Shown here one piece after another: positions 15,601 to 22,164 of a stretch of DNA of 36,708 bases (position 1 is its first letter; each line of letters begins with the position of its first letter). The notes beneath the pieces were generated by a model, which did no database searches, was not told the origin of the DNA, and worked only from the letters and a program-made list of their open reading frames with translations. The stretch covers positions 1 through 36,708 of IMG/VR virus record IMGVR_UViG_3300040944_000011; one strand, written 5' to 3'. The translations under genes were made by a program, and so were the position numbers. Source of the stretch: a virus.

Positions 15601-16723
15601 ACTCTGTTGAATCCAAGTCAGCCCAGCTTTTATATGAACCAACCGCTGAAGATCCGCCACTCGCCAACATCTGGTTAGCCGTGCCCGCCGTGCCTGATTG
15701 CACTGCCCCAGTCGAAGTCGTGCCTCCGAACAGAGGCGCATAGGCCGTCAGGGATGTCGCTCCCGTACCTCCACCAGCGACAAGAGCCGTACCAAAAGAA
15801 GGGGTCGTTGAAGACCCGCCAGAGACTAAAGGAACTCCGCTGGTTCCGCTGGTAGCAATCCAAGTAGGGTTCGTCGCTCCAGCCCCAAGAACCCCATAGG
15901 CCGTAGTGGCTAAGTTGGCGAGTGCTGTAGCGCTCGACCCATAAACGAGTCCCCCTGCGGTCATTGCAGTTGGATACGCGATCGAAGAAAAGACCGGATT
16001 CGCCGCGCCTTGGCCTATTAGCGGCATGTTAGATGCCCCCTGTGCACTAGCTGTGGGAGATGACCCAGCACCACCACCAAATAACACCCCGTATTGAGTT
16101 AATGCCGCTGAACTAGCCCAGGAAGATGCACTGCTGAAATAAGGGATACCTCCGTTGTTGCCTGCTACAGTCAACGCAGGAGTGGTCGTTGCTGAACCAA
16201 CCGAGATCAATCCGCCCGTAAAGCTTACACTAGTGACGGTCCCGTTTATTGCCGAGGTCGTTAATAGATCCCCGTTCACATCATGAAATTGCCAGCCCGC
16301 TGCCGTGCTCATAATCGCCGAGGTGTTCGCAGCCATCGTCATTGGCGCTAGAATCTCGTATGCGGCGGTTGTGCCATTTACGTAGAGCGTGACAGATGAC
16401 ACTGAAGAACCACTCGCATTTACCAACTCGATTGAAGTTATATAGGTGTTCACGGTGGATGTGCCCGTATAAAGAGCGCTCCCGGTAGATGTCGGCAGTT
16501 GGCCTTGGGCTAACACGCCGGGAGTTGTTATGTATGGGGCCGACGTGCTCACAGTGGTGCCAAAGATGGTGTAGGTGACCGCACTTGCGGTCCCCGCAGA
16601 TCCATAGATTGTGCCGCTAGGTGCCAGCGTGAATAGTTCATTGTATGGCACGCCGACCGTCGAGATTGGCTGTTGCGCCAACGCTGGCAAGCACAATACG
16701 AGGATAGGCAGGAACTTCCTCAT
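12650..16723 (-). CDS. Giant tail-fibre-like protein with signal peptide and internal repeats
   Basis: A 1357-residue protein, the largest in the window. MRKFLPILVLCLPALAQQPI is a signal peptide. Most of the rest is low-complexity Ser/Thr/Gly/Ala. Two clear ~75-residue repeats contain QGASNMPLIGQGAANP (encoded around 16.0 and 14.9 kb), and a third diverged copy has MPLVGQGASATP near 15.1 kb. Near the C-terminus (12.9-13.3 kb) is a Gly/Ala/Thr-rich block followed by a short beta domain ending GAEVNWRVER. Motifs such as VGTISSGVWNGTALT occur in phage fibre and collar proteins. Likely a long receptor-binding fibre; export by Sec would be unusual. Confidence 0.7.
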   Translation of the reverse strand: MRKFLPILVLCLPALAQQPISTVGVPYNELFTLAPSGTIYGSAGTASAVTYTIFGTTVSTSAPYITTPGVLAQGQLPTSTGSALYTGTSTVNTYITSIELVNASGSSVSSVTLYVNGTTAAYEILAPMTMAANTSAIMSTAAGWQFHDVNGDLLTTSAINGTVTSVSFTGGLISVGSATTTPALTVAGNNGGIPYFSSASSWASSAALTQYGVLFGGGAGSSPTASAQGASNMPLIGQGAANPVFSSIAYPTAMTAGGLVYGSSATALANLATTAYGVLGAGATNPTWIATSGTSGVPLVSGGSSTTPSFGTALVAGGGTGATSLTAYAPLFGGTTSTGAVQSGTAGTANQMLASGGSSAVGSYKSWADLDSTEYAAGGGTAQAQTVTLAPPATLMVAGLTVMWKATAANTAAAPTLTVNGLSSPTITKCGQSALVANDILTTAVAIATYDGTYWELLNPQTGICGTGSSLTSVGTISSGVWNGTALTASYVPAIASLTNYPLTTTGDLFVGGSSGAAARLAAGALNMPLVGQGASATPAYSTVSHPSSCTQGGILYGSTSTAISCGSLLTQYGVVLAGASGSSPVSTAQGASNMPLIGQGAANPIFSTIAYPTSMTAGYLVYGSSPTALAGLATTAYSALMSGATNPTWVTPTGNGQCLMSGATSYGTTTPSFQTCPSGGSPGWSSIGNPTGNLSLTMAADTTTLTYNSTTGSAIDLFELTDTASNTGTGNIFRVSTASGSAAHPVRFDSNGNGVQMSSAGALAVIGTGAIAATTVTGLSIASGGGITETGAYTATFALGGTATFTMPTTSQTIPGIGQANTWSTAQTFSPTSNQLIFGAGSNLTTLSFPTSSGAVTVTAPNVTSTLATLGANTFTAAQTITAATNQLVLGTTNTTTLNFAAPASSITVIGPIVASGLVYATSQPSAGIATFAGSTYAVGSEANVTIAQGGTNATSAAAGTVPNASSTSASSWTAAVTLGVDNSVGGTLQLANPSAAFHTILASAATANYTFTLPPTGGTNGYSLTTNGSGTTSWSNILTNPMNTLGDLIYENSTPAPTRLAGNTTSTKNFLVQTGNGTVSAAPVWGTIASGDLPAITLDKSTSGLANPTADATFTYPITSSSGLTLAGTAPASAGGNGTTATTLFNISGVAGGATSSTGTNTGGVGSSPAIAGGTGGAATGSGTTSTVGGAGGTITITSGTGGAGGAGNDSGGAGGNIALVTGAGGAKSGSGTAGVSGAATLALAGGTAYNIPQTIATGTTASSSTGSLNSLGAITSTSCATLTISASGVASTDVISFTPNAAWGAVTGFTPATTGGLAITAYPTTNNVNFQVCNWSTGSLTVASGAEVNWRVER

Positions 16724-16724
16724 A

Positions 16725-17339
16725 TTACTGGTAGTACGCCGTCAAAGACATTGTAGTGCAACCAGTTGTGGTTGACCCAGCATCCGCAGTAGCCGCCGCA
16801 AAGCCAATGCCGCTAGTAAAATTCTCCAGCGCAAGCTGTCCAGGCGCAATGGTAAGCCCAAGTCCAGCCTGTACCATATAGGAATCCACTACTCCCGTTC
16901 CAATGCTCGGCACGCCAGAGTTGTTATAAAACTGAAGGAAACACGTCACGGTGCCATAGTTGCTTGCGGAAAATCCGTAGAGGTTCCCGGCACTGCCCTT
17001 AATGTTTAAGGCCGTTCCCGTGTAGGTATGGTGATACATAGTGAAAGCATACGTGGCCGAGGTGCTGGGAGTAGTCGGTGAAACCGACAGGGCATTCGTC
17101 ACGTAGGCATTCACCCCGATGACATTACCTGACGGGGCCGACCCATAAGCGGTAGGAGTGGCTGTAATTGAAGAGCCTCCTTCTTGTGATAAATTGACGC
17201 TCACGGGAATCATACTGGAGATGCCTTGCACGGTGATTACTCCAGGCGCAGCAGTGCCCGCCGTCCCAGATCCAGTTACGGGTTGCTGCGCCAAGGAGAC
17301 ACCGGCACAGAGAGTGAGTGCCGCGAATAATTTTCTCAT
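16725..17339 (-). CDS. Signal-peptide beta-rich protein of fibre operon
   Basis: A 204-residue protein, MRKLFAALTLCAGVSLAQQP, again with a signal peptide ending LAQ. The body is Ser/Thr/Gly-rich and strand-like, with MYHHTYTGTALNIKG and two late cysteines. Its ATG overlaps the upstream stop (ATGA), with AAGGAAA as ribosome site. Its N-terminus strongly resembles that of the giant fibre gene downstream, so the two may share a duplicated leader. Possibly a small fibre, collar or fibre-associated protein. Confidence 0.6.
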   Translation of the reverse strand: MRKLFAALTLCAGVSLAQQPVTGSGTAGTAAPGVITVQGISSMIPVSVNLSQEGGSSITATPTAYGSAPSGNVIGVNAYVTNALSVSPTTPSTSATYAFTMYHHTYTGTALNIKGSAGNLYGFSASNYGTVTCFLQFYNNSGVPSIGTGVVDSYMVQAGLGLTIAPGQLALENFTSGIGFAAATADAGSTTTGCTTMSLTAYYQ

Positions 17340-17650
17340 TTCTGTTTCCTTTCAATCCATTCGAAGTCGTCGTTAATGTCCCAGTGCTTTTCATCGGCGC
17401 GGCAGAGTTCACGTACTTGTTTTCGCCAAACCTCAATCTTTTCGTTAAGCTCCTTCAGTTCTTTTTCGGCTTCCTTTTGGTCTATCTGGGCTTGGAGGAT
17501 TTGATTCCTGTCCGTCATGACACGCTGGAGGGCTACGTAAGCCTTCCTAGTAAGTTGTAGCACTTCCACTTTTTGCGCGTCCGTCACGGGGGCTGGCTTC
17601 TCATCGGAGAATGCCACCAGCGAGGCGAGCAGGAGGATAAGCGTTCTCAT
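17336..17650 (-). CDS. Secreted coiled-coil protein (signal peptide)
   Basis: A 104-residue protein. MRTLILLLASLVAFSDEKPA is a signal peptide. The mature part (VEVLQLTRKAYVALQRVM through QIDQKEAEKELKELNEKIEV) is a long charged coiled coil, and the end is acidic with one cysteine. Its ATG overlaps the stop of a one-TM mini-protein. A TM mini-protein followed by a periplasmic coiled coil resembles lysis-type gene pairs such as holin/spanin, but no lipobox or endolysin is seen here. Confidence 0.6.
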   Translation of the reverse strand: MRTLILLLASLVAFSDEKPAPVTDAQKVEVLQLTRKAYVALQRVMTDRNQILQAQIDQKEAEKELKELNEKIEVWRKQVRELCRADEKHWDINDDFEWIERKQK

Positions 17651-17778
17651 AGGCTATCTAGATGCCTCTTGTGGATACGGCGGCGGTCGGCGTAATTACG
17701 TATCGCCCGAGTCCACCGGCCAATCGGCTCTAACGCAATCAAGATCGCGCAAGCCATAATGACATCTACCTGCCACAT
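17647..17778 (-). CDS. 43-residue membrane mini-protein
   Basis: Starts at the ATG directly after the upstream TAA (TAAATG) and ends in an ATGA overlap with the next gene, which makes it a credible coupled gene despite its size. The sequence starts MWQVDVIMACAILIALEPIG: one probable membrane helix (VDVIMACAILIALEPI), then an Arg/His-rich tail (RWTRAIRNYADRRRIHKRH). Positive-inside suggests N-out/C-in. It could be a holin-like or membrane-anchoring protein. No homology is recognised. Confidence 0.5.
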   Translation of the reverse strand: MWQVDVIMACAILIALEPIGRWTRAIRNYADRRRIHKRHLDSL

Positions 17779-18135
17779 TTACGTAAACTCCGTTACCGAG
17801 AGAAGGCCACCGATGGCACTACTGACCGCAGCAATCGATCCCTTCCAGCACGCATCCTGGTAGATTCGGCTACTACCGTCTCCAACGGTTCCGCCAGCAG
17901 GGAGTGATATATGAAATGCGCTCGATGTAGGATTTGCCCCTAGCCCGATGTAGATCACGGTTGTCCCTAAGTTCTGGAGCATGAAACTCAGTCGGGCTGG
18001 GTTGGCTGGTAGGACTGTCGCGGCCCCAAGTCCAACCGTGGTTTGACTCGGGGCGCTGGCTGTCGTAGAAATAGGCCCTTGCGTTATCGAAATCCCGTTG
18101 AGGGGGTTGACGCGAGGTGCCGGACAATAACCCAT
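17779..18135 (-). CDS. Putative decoration or small tail protein
   Basis: A 118-residue beta-rich protein, first of the fibre operon. The segment PARLSFMLQNLGTTVIYIGLGANP, followed by HISLPAGGTV, matches a common small phage virion pattern (NpxRxxlxiqNxgxxxvyiglG). It may form a small trimeric or decoration subunit. It follows a promoter and a palindrome copy, so its transcription is probably the regulated step for all downstream fibre genes. Confidence 0.6.
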   Translation of the reverse strand: MGYCPAPRVNPLNGISITQGPISTTASAPSQTTVGLGAATVLPANPARLSFMLQNLGTTVIYIGLGANPTSSAFHISLPAGGTVGDGSSRIYQDACWKGSIAAVSSAIGGLLSVTEFT

Positions 18136-18152
18136 ACTGCCCTTCCTAAGCC

Positions 18153-18166
18153 GTCCAACGTTGGAC
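18153..18166. promoter_or_regulatory. Dispersed palindrome, copy 4 (GTCCAACGTTGGAC), at a promoter start point
   Basis: A perfect palindrome beginning seven bases after the predicted -10 box (18179-18174) of the fibre-operon promoter, so it covers the transcription start. This is the most operator-like placement in the window. Confidence 0.7.
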
Positions 18167-18173
18167 TAATTTA

Positions 18174-18202
18174 ATGGTATTGCCTTGCACAATCACGGTC
18201 AA
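18174..18202 (-). promoter_or_regulatory. Probable fibre-operon promoter
   Basis: Minus strand TTGACC (18202-18197), 17-nt spacer, TACCAT (18179-18174). It lies in the gap between the head-operon terminator and the first fibre-operon gene. The -10 box is weak (four of six), consistent with a regulated promoter. Confidence 0.5.
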
Positions 18203-18211
18203 GCAATACCA
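18175..18211. repeat. Inverted repeat overlapping the fibre-operon promoter
   Basis: TGGTATTGCcTTG (18175-18187) pairs with CAAGCAATACCA (18200-18211), one bulged base, 12-base loop. It covers both promoter boxes and could bind a dimeric regulator or fold as RNA. Confidence 0.6.
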
Positions 18212-18257
18212 AAAATAACGCCGCGCCCATCGGATCATTGACCCGACAGACGCGGCG
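18211..18257 (-). terminator. Rho-independent terminator of the head operon
   Basis: Minus-strand stem CGCCGCG (18257-18251)/CGCGGCG (18225-18219) with extra TCGG/CCGA pairing inside, followed by TTATTTTT. It lies 25 bp downstream of the stop at 18282. Confidence 0.75.
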
Positions 18258-18281
18258 CTTTCCCTCTGCCGTGAGAGCCTG

Positions 18282-18740
18282 TTAGATGTATTCAAGCGTG
18301 ACCGTGACGCCGCCTACCGGAGGCAACGCACCGGGAATTGACCAGCGCCAGCCGAGGCCGTCACCGACCGCCAATACAGTCAATACGGTCGAGTTGAACA
18401 GCGTGCCCTGCTGATAAACGTCCACCGCCGAGAAGTGAGATATGGTGGAAGCCAACACGTTCGCCGAAGACCCGAGTGGCGTTGAGCCAACCGCGTGAAC
18501 CAGCATACCGGCGGTCGAACCCAGAACGCTGTGGCGCTCCGTCACCGCCACCACTTGACACGGCGCATCGGCGGTAAAGATGTGATTGGTGATTGAGGTC
18601 TGGTAGGACGATCCAGCCGGGGAGCTTCCCGTCAATTGCCCCTGCCATGCGATTGTGTACGAGACCTGCGACGGAGTGACTGGGTTGTATGCTCCAGCCG
18701 GGTTGAACTGCGATCCGCTTTGATAAACGTTGGTAATCAT
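18282..18740 (-). CDS. Virion structural/decoration protein
   Basis: A 152-residue protein from the ATG at 18740 (MITNVYQSGSQFNPAGAYNP); the longer in-frame extension overlaps the upstream gene and has no ribosome site. The sequence is beta-rich with few charged residues and ends GGVTVTLEYI. It is the last gene before the head-operon terminator. It is probably a head decoration or fibre-base protein, by location and composition only. Confidence 0.6.
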   Translation of the reverse strand: MITNVYQSGSQFNPAGAYNPVTPSQVSYTIAWQGQLTGSSPAGSSYQTSITNHIFTADAPCQVVAVTERHSVLGSTAGMLVHAVGSTPLGSSANVLASTISHFSAVDVYQQGTLFNSTVLTVLAVGDGLGWRWSIPGALPPVGGVTVTLEYI

Positions 18741-18759
18741 AATCCTCTCTTGACCTCCA

Positions 18760-19308
18760 TTAACTGCTCGTCGGGGCCGGGCTTGAGCTAGTACTGGTGC
18801 TGGCATCTTCCACTTGCCACTGCGTTCCGTCCGACAGCAGCGTGACTGCCGATTCGTCCGAGTGGAAGGTGATCGTGGTGTGGGCGTTCCCGAGATTCTG
18901 CCCCGACTGGCAGACCACAGTTCCGTTGCCAGCACCCACTCTAGCGATCGTGATGGACTTGCCGACGAAAACCGTGGCATCGCACAGCGTTACTGCAAAC
19001 GCGCTGGTTCCAGTCATGACGACATAATCGTCGGTGGCTCCGTTGACGGTGTACGCCGCCGAAACCGAGGTAGGCTTGGACACCCACGCAGCTATCTTCT
19101 GCCAAGCCCCGCCAGGGTAGGTCGTGCTGGGAGCGCTCACCAACTTGTAAATAAGCGGCTGGCCAGCGGAGGCGGACGTGATCCAGATCAGGTCCCCGAG
19201 TTTGAGGTTCATCCCGGTCACGTCCGACGAAGCCGTAGGCAGCGTATTGGCGTAGAACATCTGCTGTTCGCTGGGAAGATAAGCCGGAGTCGCAATGAAA
19301 GACGGCAT
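18760..19308 (-). CDS. Virion structural protein, beta-rich
   Basis: A 182-residue protein with AGGAGG four bases before the ATG. After an N-terminal segment (MPSFIATPAYLPSEQQMFYA) it is strand-rich: DLIWITSASAGQPLIYKLV, DDYVVMTGTSAFAVTLCDA, KSITIARVGAGNGTVVCQSG, HTTITFHSDESAVTLLSDG, QWQVEDAS. The last part resembles a beta-helical surface domain often found in fibres. The tail is Ser/Thr-rich. Likely head or neck decoration. Confidence 0.6.
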   Translation of the reverse strand: MPSFIATPAYLPSEQQMFYANTLPTASSDVTGMNLKLGDLIWITSASAGQPLIYKLVSAPSTTYPGGAWQKIAAWVSKPTSVSAAYTVNGATDDYVVMTGTSAFAVTLCDATVFVGKSITIARVGAGNGTVVCQSGQNLGNAHTTITFHSDESAVTLLSDGTQWQVEDASTSTSSSPAPTSS

Positions 19309-19317
19309 GAATCCTCC

Positions 19318-19842
19318 TTAGAGCACGCTCGAATTGAGCACGATGTTGTTGGCAACGTACTGTGACGGAGTCGTCACACGGAACATGGCGACGTCGATAT
19401 TCAACACGCCAGCCGTGCAGTGAGCCAAGGTGTCACCTGTTGGCGTAAAGGTCACCTGGGGGGTGACCGCCGACAACTGACCCATCGGCTGTGCGAACGT
19501 CTCCTGGATGGTCGTGTCGGCCACCGCCTGGAACACATTGAACGGCTGAGTGAAGAAGTTGGTTGTCCCGCCCGACTTCCCTACACTGACCGTCATCCCA
19601 GTGAGCGAACCGCCGGTGAACGATGTCGAGTGCTTGACCCGCATGTAGAGCAGAAAACTGCCCTGCGGGAACGTCATCGCAGTGCTCGTGTTATACGGCG
19701 GCCCGCTCAGCGTGTTGTAGAGATTGAACGTGTACGCCACGCCGGAGCTGGTGCTCGTAGTCTGGAGGTCCAGATAGGTGAACTGGAAACTCCAAAACTG
19801 GATTGTGCCGCCGAGATTGCCTGCTAATCCTTGTTGTGTCAT
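19318..19842 (-). CDS. Virion decoration-like protein
   Basis: A 174-residue Thr/Ser/Gly-rich protein with GAGGA eight bases before the ATG. Strand-like stretches include TIQFWSFQFTYLDLQTT and GSFLLYMRVKHSTSFTGGSL. It is immediately downstream of the major capsid gene, the usual place for head decoration proteins. No motif confirms this. Confidence 0.6.
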   Translation of the reverse strand: MTQQGLAGNLGGTIQFWSFQFTYLDLQTTSTSSGVAYTFNLYNTLSGPPYNTSTAMTFPQGSFLLYMRVKHSTSFTGGSLTGMTVSVGKSGGTTNFFTQPFNVFQAVADTTIQETFAQPMGQLSAVTPQVTFTPTGDTLAHCTAGVLNIDVAMFRVTTPSQYVANNIVLNSSVL

Positions 19843-19893
19843 TTACATGATCCTCACTTCTTTTTCCTCTGCCACGCAACTCATTGAAAACAC

Positions 19894-21363
19894 TCAGAAA
19901 AGCGTCGAGGCGAGTTTGAAACAGGTCCGGGGGCTTGGCACCATTAGATTTGAGCCGCTAAGGAACTGGCCGCTCACATCGATCGAGTTGTTCACGCCCT
20001 TGAATCCGGTAAACCCGAATTGAAACAGGTCTACCTGGGAGAAGTACCACTCCACGTAGGCCGTGTTCAATCCGAACATCTTGCCGATCGGCGAGCTACC
20101 CGAAGGAAGATACCGCGAAATGACCACATCGGCGGCATTGAACCTGAAGTTCTGGAATCCCACGTTGGCCAGATCGTTGTCTTTATTCTCATACCGCATT
20201 GCAGGCTGCGTGCCCTGCCAGATCAAGTTCCAGCCGTTCTGTGTGACCACTATCAGGTCCGGGTGATCCGAGCCCCAACAGGCGTTTCCATAGGCCGTGT
20301 TGAGTTGTGCCAAGGTGAACGTGGTCACCGTGGCCTGATAGGCATTCAGCCCGCCAACGGTGCCAGTCGTCAAACCATTGATATCGGTTCGGTTCTGGCC
20401 GCCGACTTGGGAGTAATTTGTTCCGTCGTCGATCCACTCATCAAATCCGTTCAGGTATTTAGCCCGCGCACCCTGCCCGTTCTGGTACATATTGACGGCC
20501 AGGATCTTCGCCATCTTCAATGAGGCGTTGAGGAACTTCATCTCTACCTGATTGAAAATCGCCTCTTGGCCATCGTCGTTCATCGCGTCCCATCCGTATA
20601 GCGTGATGTTTACCCACGCTACCTTCAGGTCCACCGTGATCGCCGCGTCGGTCGTAACGAAGTTGATGTCCATCGTTTCGCCCTTGCCCATAAAATCGCC
20701 GAGGAGTTCCCCAACAATCACGGGCCTCCTTACGCGGCTGTTGCCCGCGAATCGTTCTGCTCTCTGCTGACTGAGCCTAGTAAATGCAGGATCTGCACCG
20801 TAGATGATCGTTCGTGTTGCGACCGGGTTCGCTATTCCCGGCCTTCTCACACTTTCATGTGAGACCAGACCATATCATCACCCCGAAGGGTGCCGCGCGC
20901 TTCCGAGCACTTGCCCGTACTCCCCGAAGGGATGGCCGTTGAACGTTCCCATTTCTGGGCTTCGCTGCTGATTACCCCGAAGGGCTTCCCAGCAATTCAC
21001 GCGGTTTTCGAGGCGGCTTTCACCGCCAAGGGACTATCAGTTAATCCGTTGTCTTCTCTACGATGTAATCGTACACATCCTTGATGTTGCGACCGGGTTC
21101 GCTATTCCCGGCCTTCTGCAAGTTTCCCAGCAGAGCAGATCATCTCATCGGCCCGCTTCGGGTCGCCTCGCGCTTCGGGCCGCTTGGCCCTACTCCCTCT
21201 CGGGATGATCGTTGAACCTTCCGACTCTCGTCGGCTTGGCTGCTGATTGCCTTGCCCGCCAATTCGGGTTTAGGTGTCCCAGCAATTCACGAGGTTTGCA
21301 TAACCGATCTCTCGGCTAAGGCCCTATGTCTAAGGCGTCCAGCTCCGTTAGCTGCAAGGCCAT
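19894..21363 (-). CDS. Major capsid protein, interrupted by two group I introns
   Basis: Exon 3 (20808-19894) gives most of the shell protein: GADPAFTRLSQQRAERFAGN, a central VDLKVAWVNITLYGWDAMND region, KILAVNMYQNGQG, and PDLIVVTQNGWNLIWQG. The open frame there lacks a credible start. I propose exon 1 at 21363-21333 (ATG with AGGAGG at 21377-21372), exon 2 at 21078-21044 and then exon 3. The join keeps one frame and gives MALQLTELDAYVYDYIVEKT followed by TDIIYGADP, 326 residues in total. An HK97-like fold is assumed from position after the scaffold. Splicing is inferred, not shown. Confidence 0.8.
20809..21043 (-). ncRNA. Group I intron 2 in the capsid gene (235 nt)
   Basis: Self-splicing type intron without an ORF. 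P1: exon GGAT pairs with GTCC, with the splice-site U opposite G. P2 hairpin GGCGG/CCGCC. P3-P8 core: TTGCTGGGAAGCCC, a TAATCAGCAGC joining/P6-like segment, and P7 strands ACGGCCAT (20929-20944 region) with ATGGTC (20865-20876 region). P9 hairpin near the 3' end; last base G at 20809. P10: exon AUCA pairs with UGAU. Conserved core elements are those of phage group IA introns (T4 td type). Boundaries are my proposal. Confidence 0.8.
20815..20847 (-). repeat. 33-bp identical P9 hairpin, copy in intron 2
   Basis: Identical to 21085-21117. It folds as GGCCGGG/CCCGGTC with one G-U pair. It is near-terminal in each intron. Confidence 0.85.
21079..21332 (-). ncRNA. Group I intron 1 in the capsid gene (254 nt)
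   Basis: ORF-less intron related to intron 2. P1: exon GCCT pairs with GGGC (U opposite G). P2 hairpin CCGA/TCGG. Core includes GAATTGCTGGGACACC (21290-21277 region), AATCAGCAGCCAAGCC, and P7 strands ACGATCAT (21217-21202 region) with ATGATC (21146-21135 region). The last base is G at 21079. P10: exon AUGU pairs with ACAU, with the same one-base offset as intron 2. The parallel structure supports recent common origin. Confidence 0.8.
21085..21117 (-). repeat. 33-bp identical P9 hairpin, copy in intron 1
   Basis: Same 33 bases as 20815-20847, while the rest of the introns has diverged. Either the P9 segment is under strong constraint or it was homogenised by recombination. Confidence 0.85.
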
Positions 21364-21383
21364 TCTACGTACCTCCTATTTCA

Positions 21384-21412
21384 TTGACATTGAGTAGGGG
21401 TTGGCGTACACT
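21384..21412 (+). promoter_or_regulatory. Promoter of the HNH gene, predicted leaderless
   Basis: TTGACA (21384-21389), 17-nt spacer, TACACT (21407-21412), then six bases to the ATG at 21419. The -35 box is consensus. No ribosome site is possible if transcription starts at the ATG. Confidence 0.75.
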
Positions 21413-21418
21413 AAACGT

Positions 21419-22126
21419 ATGGAACAACCCCAGCAAACAAAGATCAGACTGAGTACTCGCGTGTACAAGGCCTGTCCTCACTGCGGAGAACAACATTCCG
21501 CCAGAGAAATATGGCCGCACCGAAAACGGTGCGAGCTTAACCCTAAGAACCTGCCGAAGACGATAAAAGAGGCCCCAAAGAAAGGTCCGGGAATGCCTGT
21601 GTCTTGCAACTACTGCGGACACAAGACCGTGCAGTTGCTTCTTCAGAGACATTTCGCAACCTGCCCGAATATCACGATCCTCGAAGGACAGAAGGTCTGT
21701 ACTATCTGCCAATCCATCCTGTCGATAGATGACTTTTCGGCTCATTGCAGATCTCCGGGCGGAAGAAGCAACATCTGCAAGAAGTGCGCCTGCGCGAGAT
21801 CTACGACTTGGTATCACACGCCGAAGAATCACATGTCCCGTAGAGAACGTATGGAATACAAACTCTACGGCCTCAGTCCAGAAGGACGAAAGTCCCTTGA
21901 GACTGCGCAGAACGGTCTGTGCGCCATTTGCGGTAAGCCGCCCAGCGGAGGACCGAAGAACGAGAGGCTGGCCGTCGATCACAATCACAATTTCCCCGGC
22001 ACTCACCGAGCACTCCTTTGCGAGAAGTGCAATACAGGCCTCGGTGGGTTTTTGGACGACCCGGCCTTGCTCGTCAAGGCAATCGCTTACCTTGCGAGTC
22101 ACCGAAAGATCGCCGCTGTTTCCTAG
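21419..22126 (+). CDS. Endonuclease VII-like HNH (homing) endonuclease
   Basis: About 235 residues. The C-terminal domain (LCAICGKPPSG, LAVDHNHNFPGTHRALLCEKC, NTGLGGFLDDPALLVKAIAYL) matches the recombination endonuclease VII family: CxxC zinc site, DHNH catalytic motif, second CxxC. N-terminal segments CPHC, CNYC and CTIC suggest three more zinc fingers for DNA recognition. It lies on the opposite strand between scaffold and capsid genes, just upstream of the intron-split capsid gene. A free-standing homing enzyme that cleaves intron-less capsid alleles is the likely role. A TTG further upstream (21401) overlaps the promoter, so the ATG is preferred. Confidence 0.85.
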   Translation: MEQPQQTKIRLSTRVYKACPHCGEQHSAREIWPHRKRCELNPKNLPKTIKEAPKKGPGMPVSCNYCGHKTVQLLLQRHFATCPNITILEGQKVCTICQSILSIDDFSAHCRSPGGRSNICKKCACARSTTWYHTPKNHMSRRERMEYKLYGLSPEGRKSLETAQNGLCAICGKPPSGGPKNERLAVDHNHNFPGTHRALLCEKCNTGLGGFLDDPALLVKAIAYLASHRKIAAVS

Positions 22127-22142
22127 CCTCATCTTGCCTTTC

Positions 22143-22164
22143 GGGAGCGCTATACTGCGCTCCC
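22143..22164. terminator. Hairpin between HNH and scaffold 3' ends
   Basis: GGGAGCGC (22143-22150) pairs perfectly with GCGCTCCC (22157-22164), six-base loop. It lies just past the HNH stop and overlaps the end of the scaffold gene. No clean U-tract on either strand, so it may act as a weak bidirectional terminator or RNA end protector. Confidence 0.4.

Noticed and set aside
20157-20170. Palindrome-like ATCCCACGTTGGCC in the capsid gene
   Set aside because: Two mismatches; kept out of the site count.
20848-20850. GTG at 20850 as the start of the capsid gene
   Set aside because: No ribosome site, and the first 14 codons read through the intron 2 P9 hairpin that recurs in intron 1.
20815-21117. 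The 33-bp repeat as an integration (att) site
   Set aside because: Both copies fall at the same place in two related group I introns and fold as P9; no integrase or tRNA is nearby.
21365-22132. Minus-strand 255-residue ORF across the HNH gene
   Set aside because: The plus strand encodes clear zinc and DHNH motifs; the reverse frame has no recognisable pattern.
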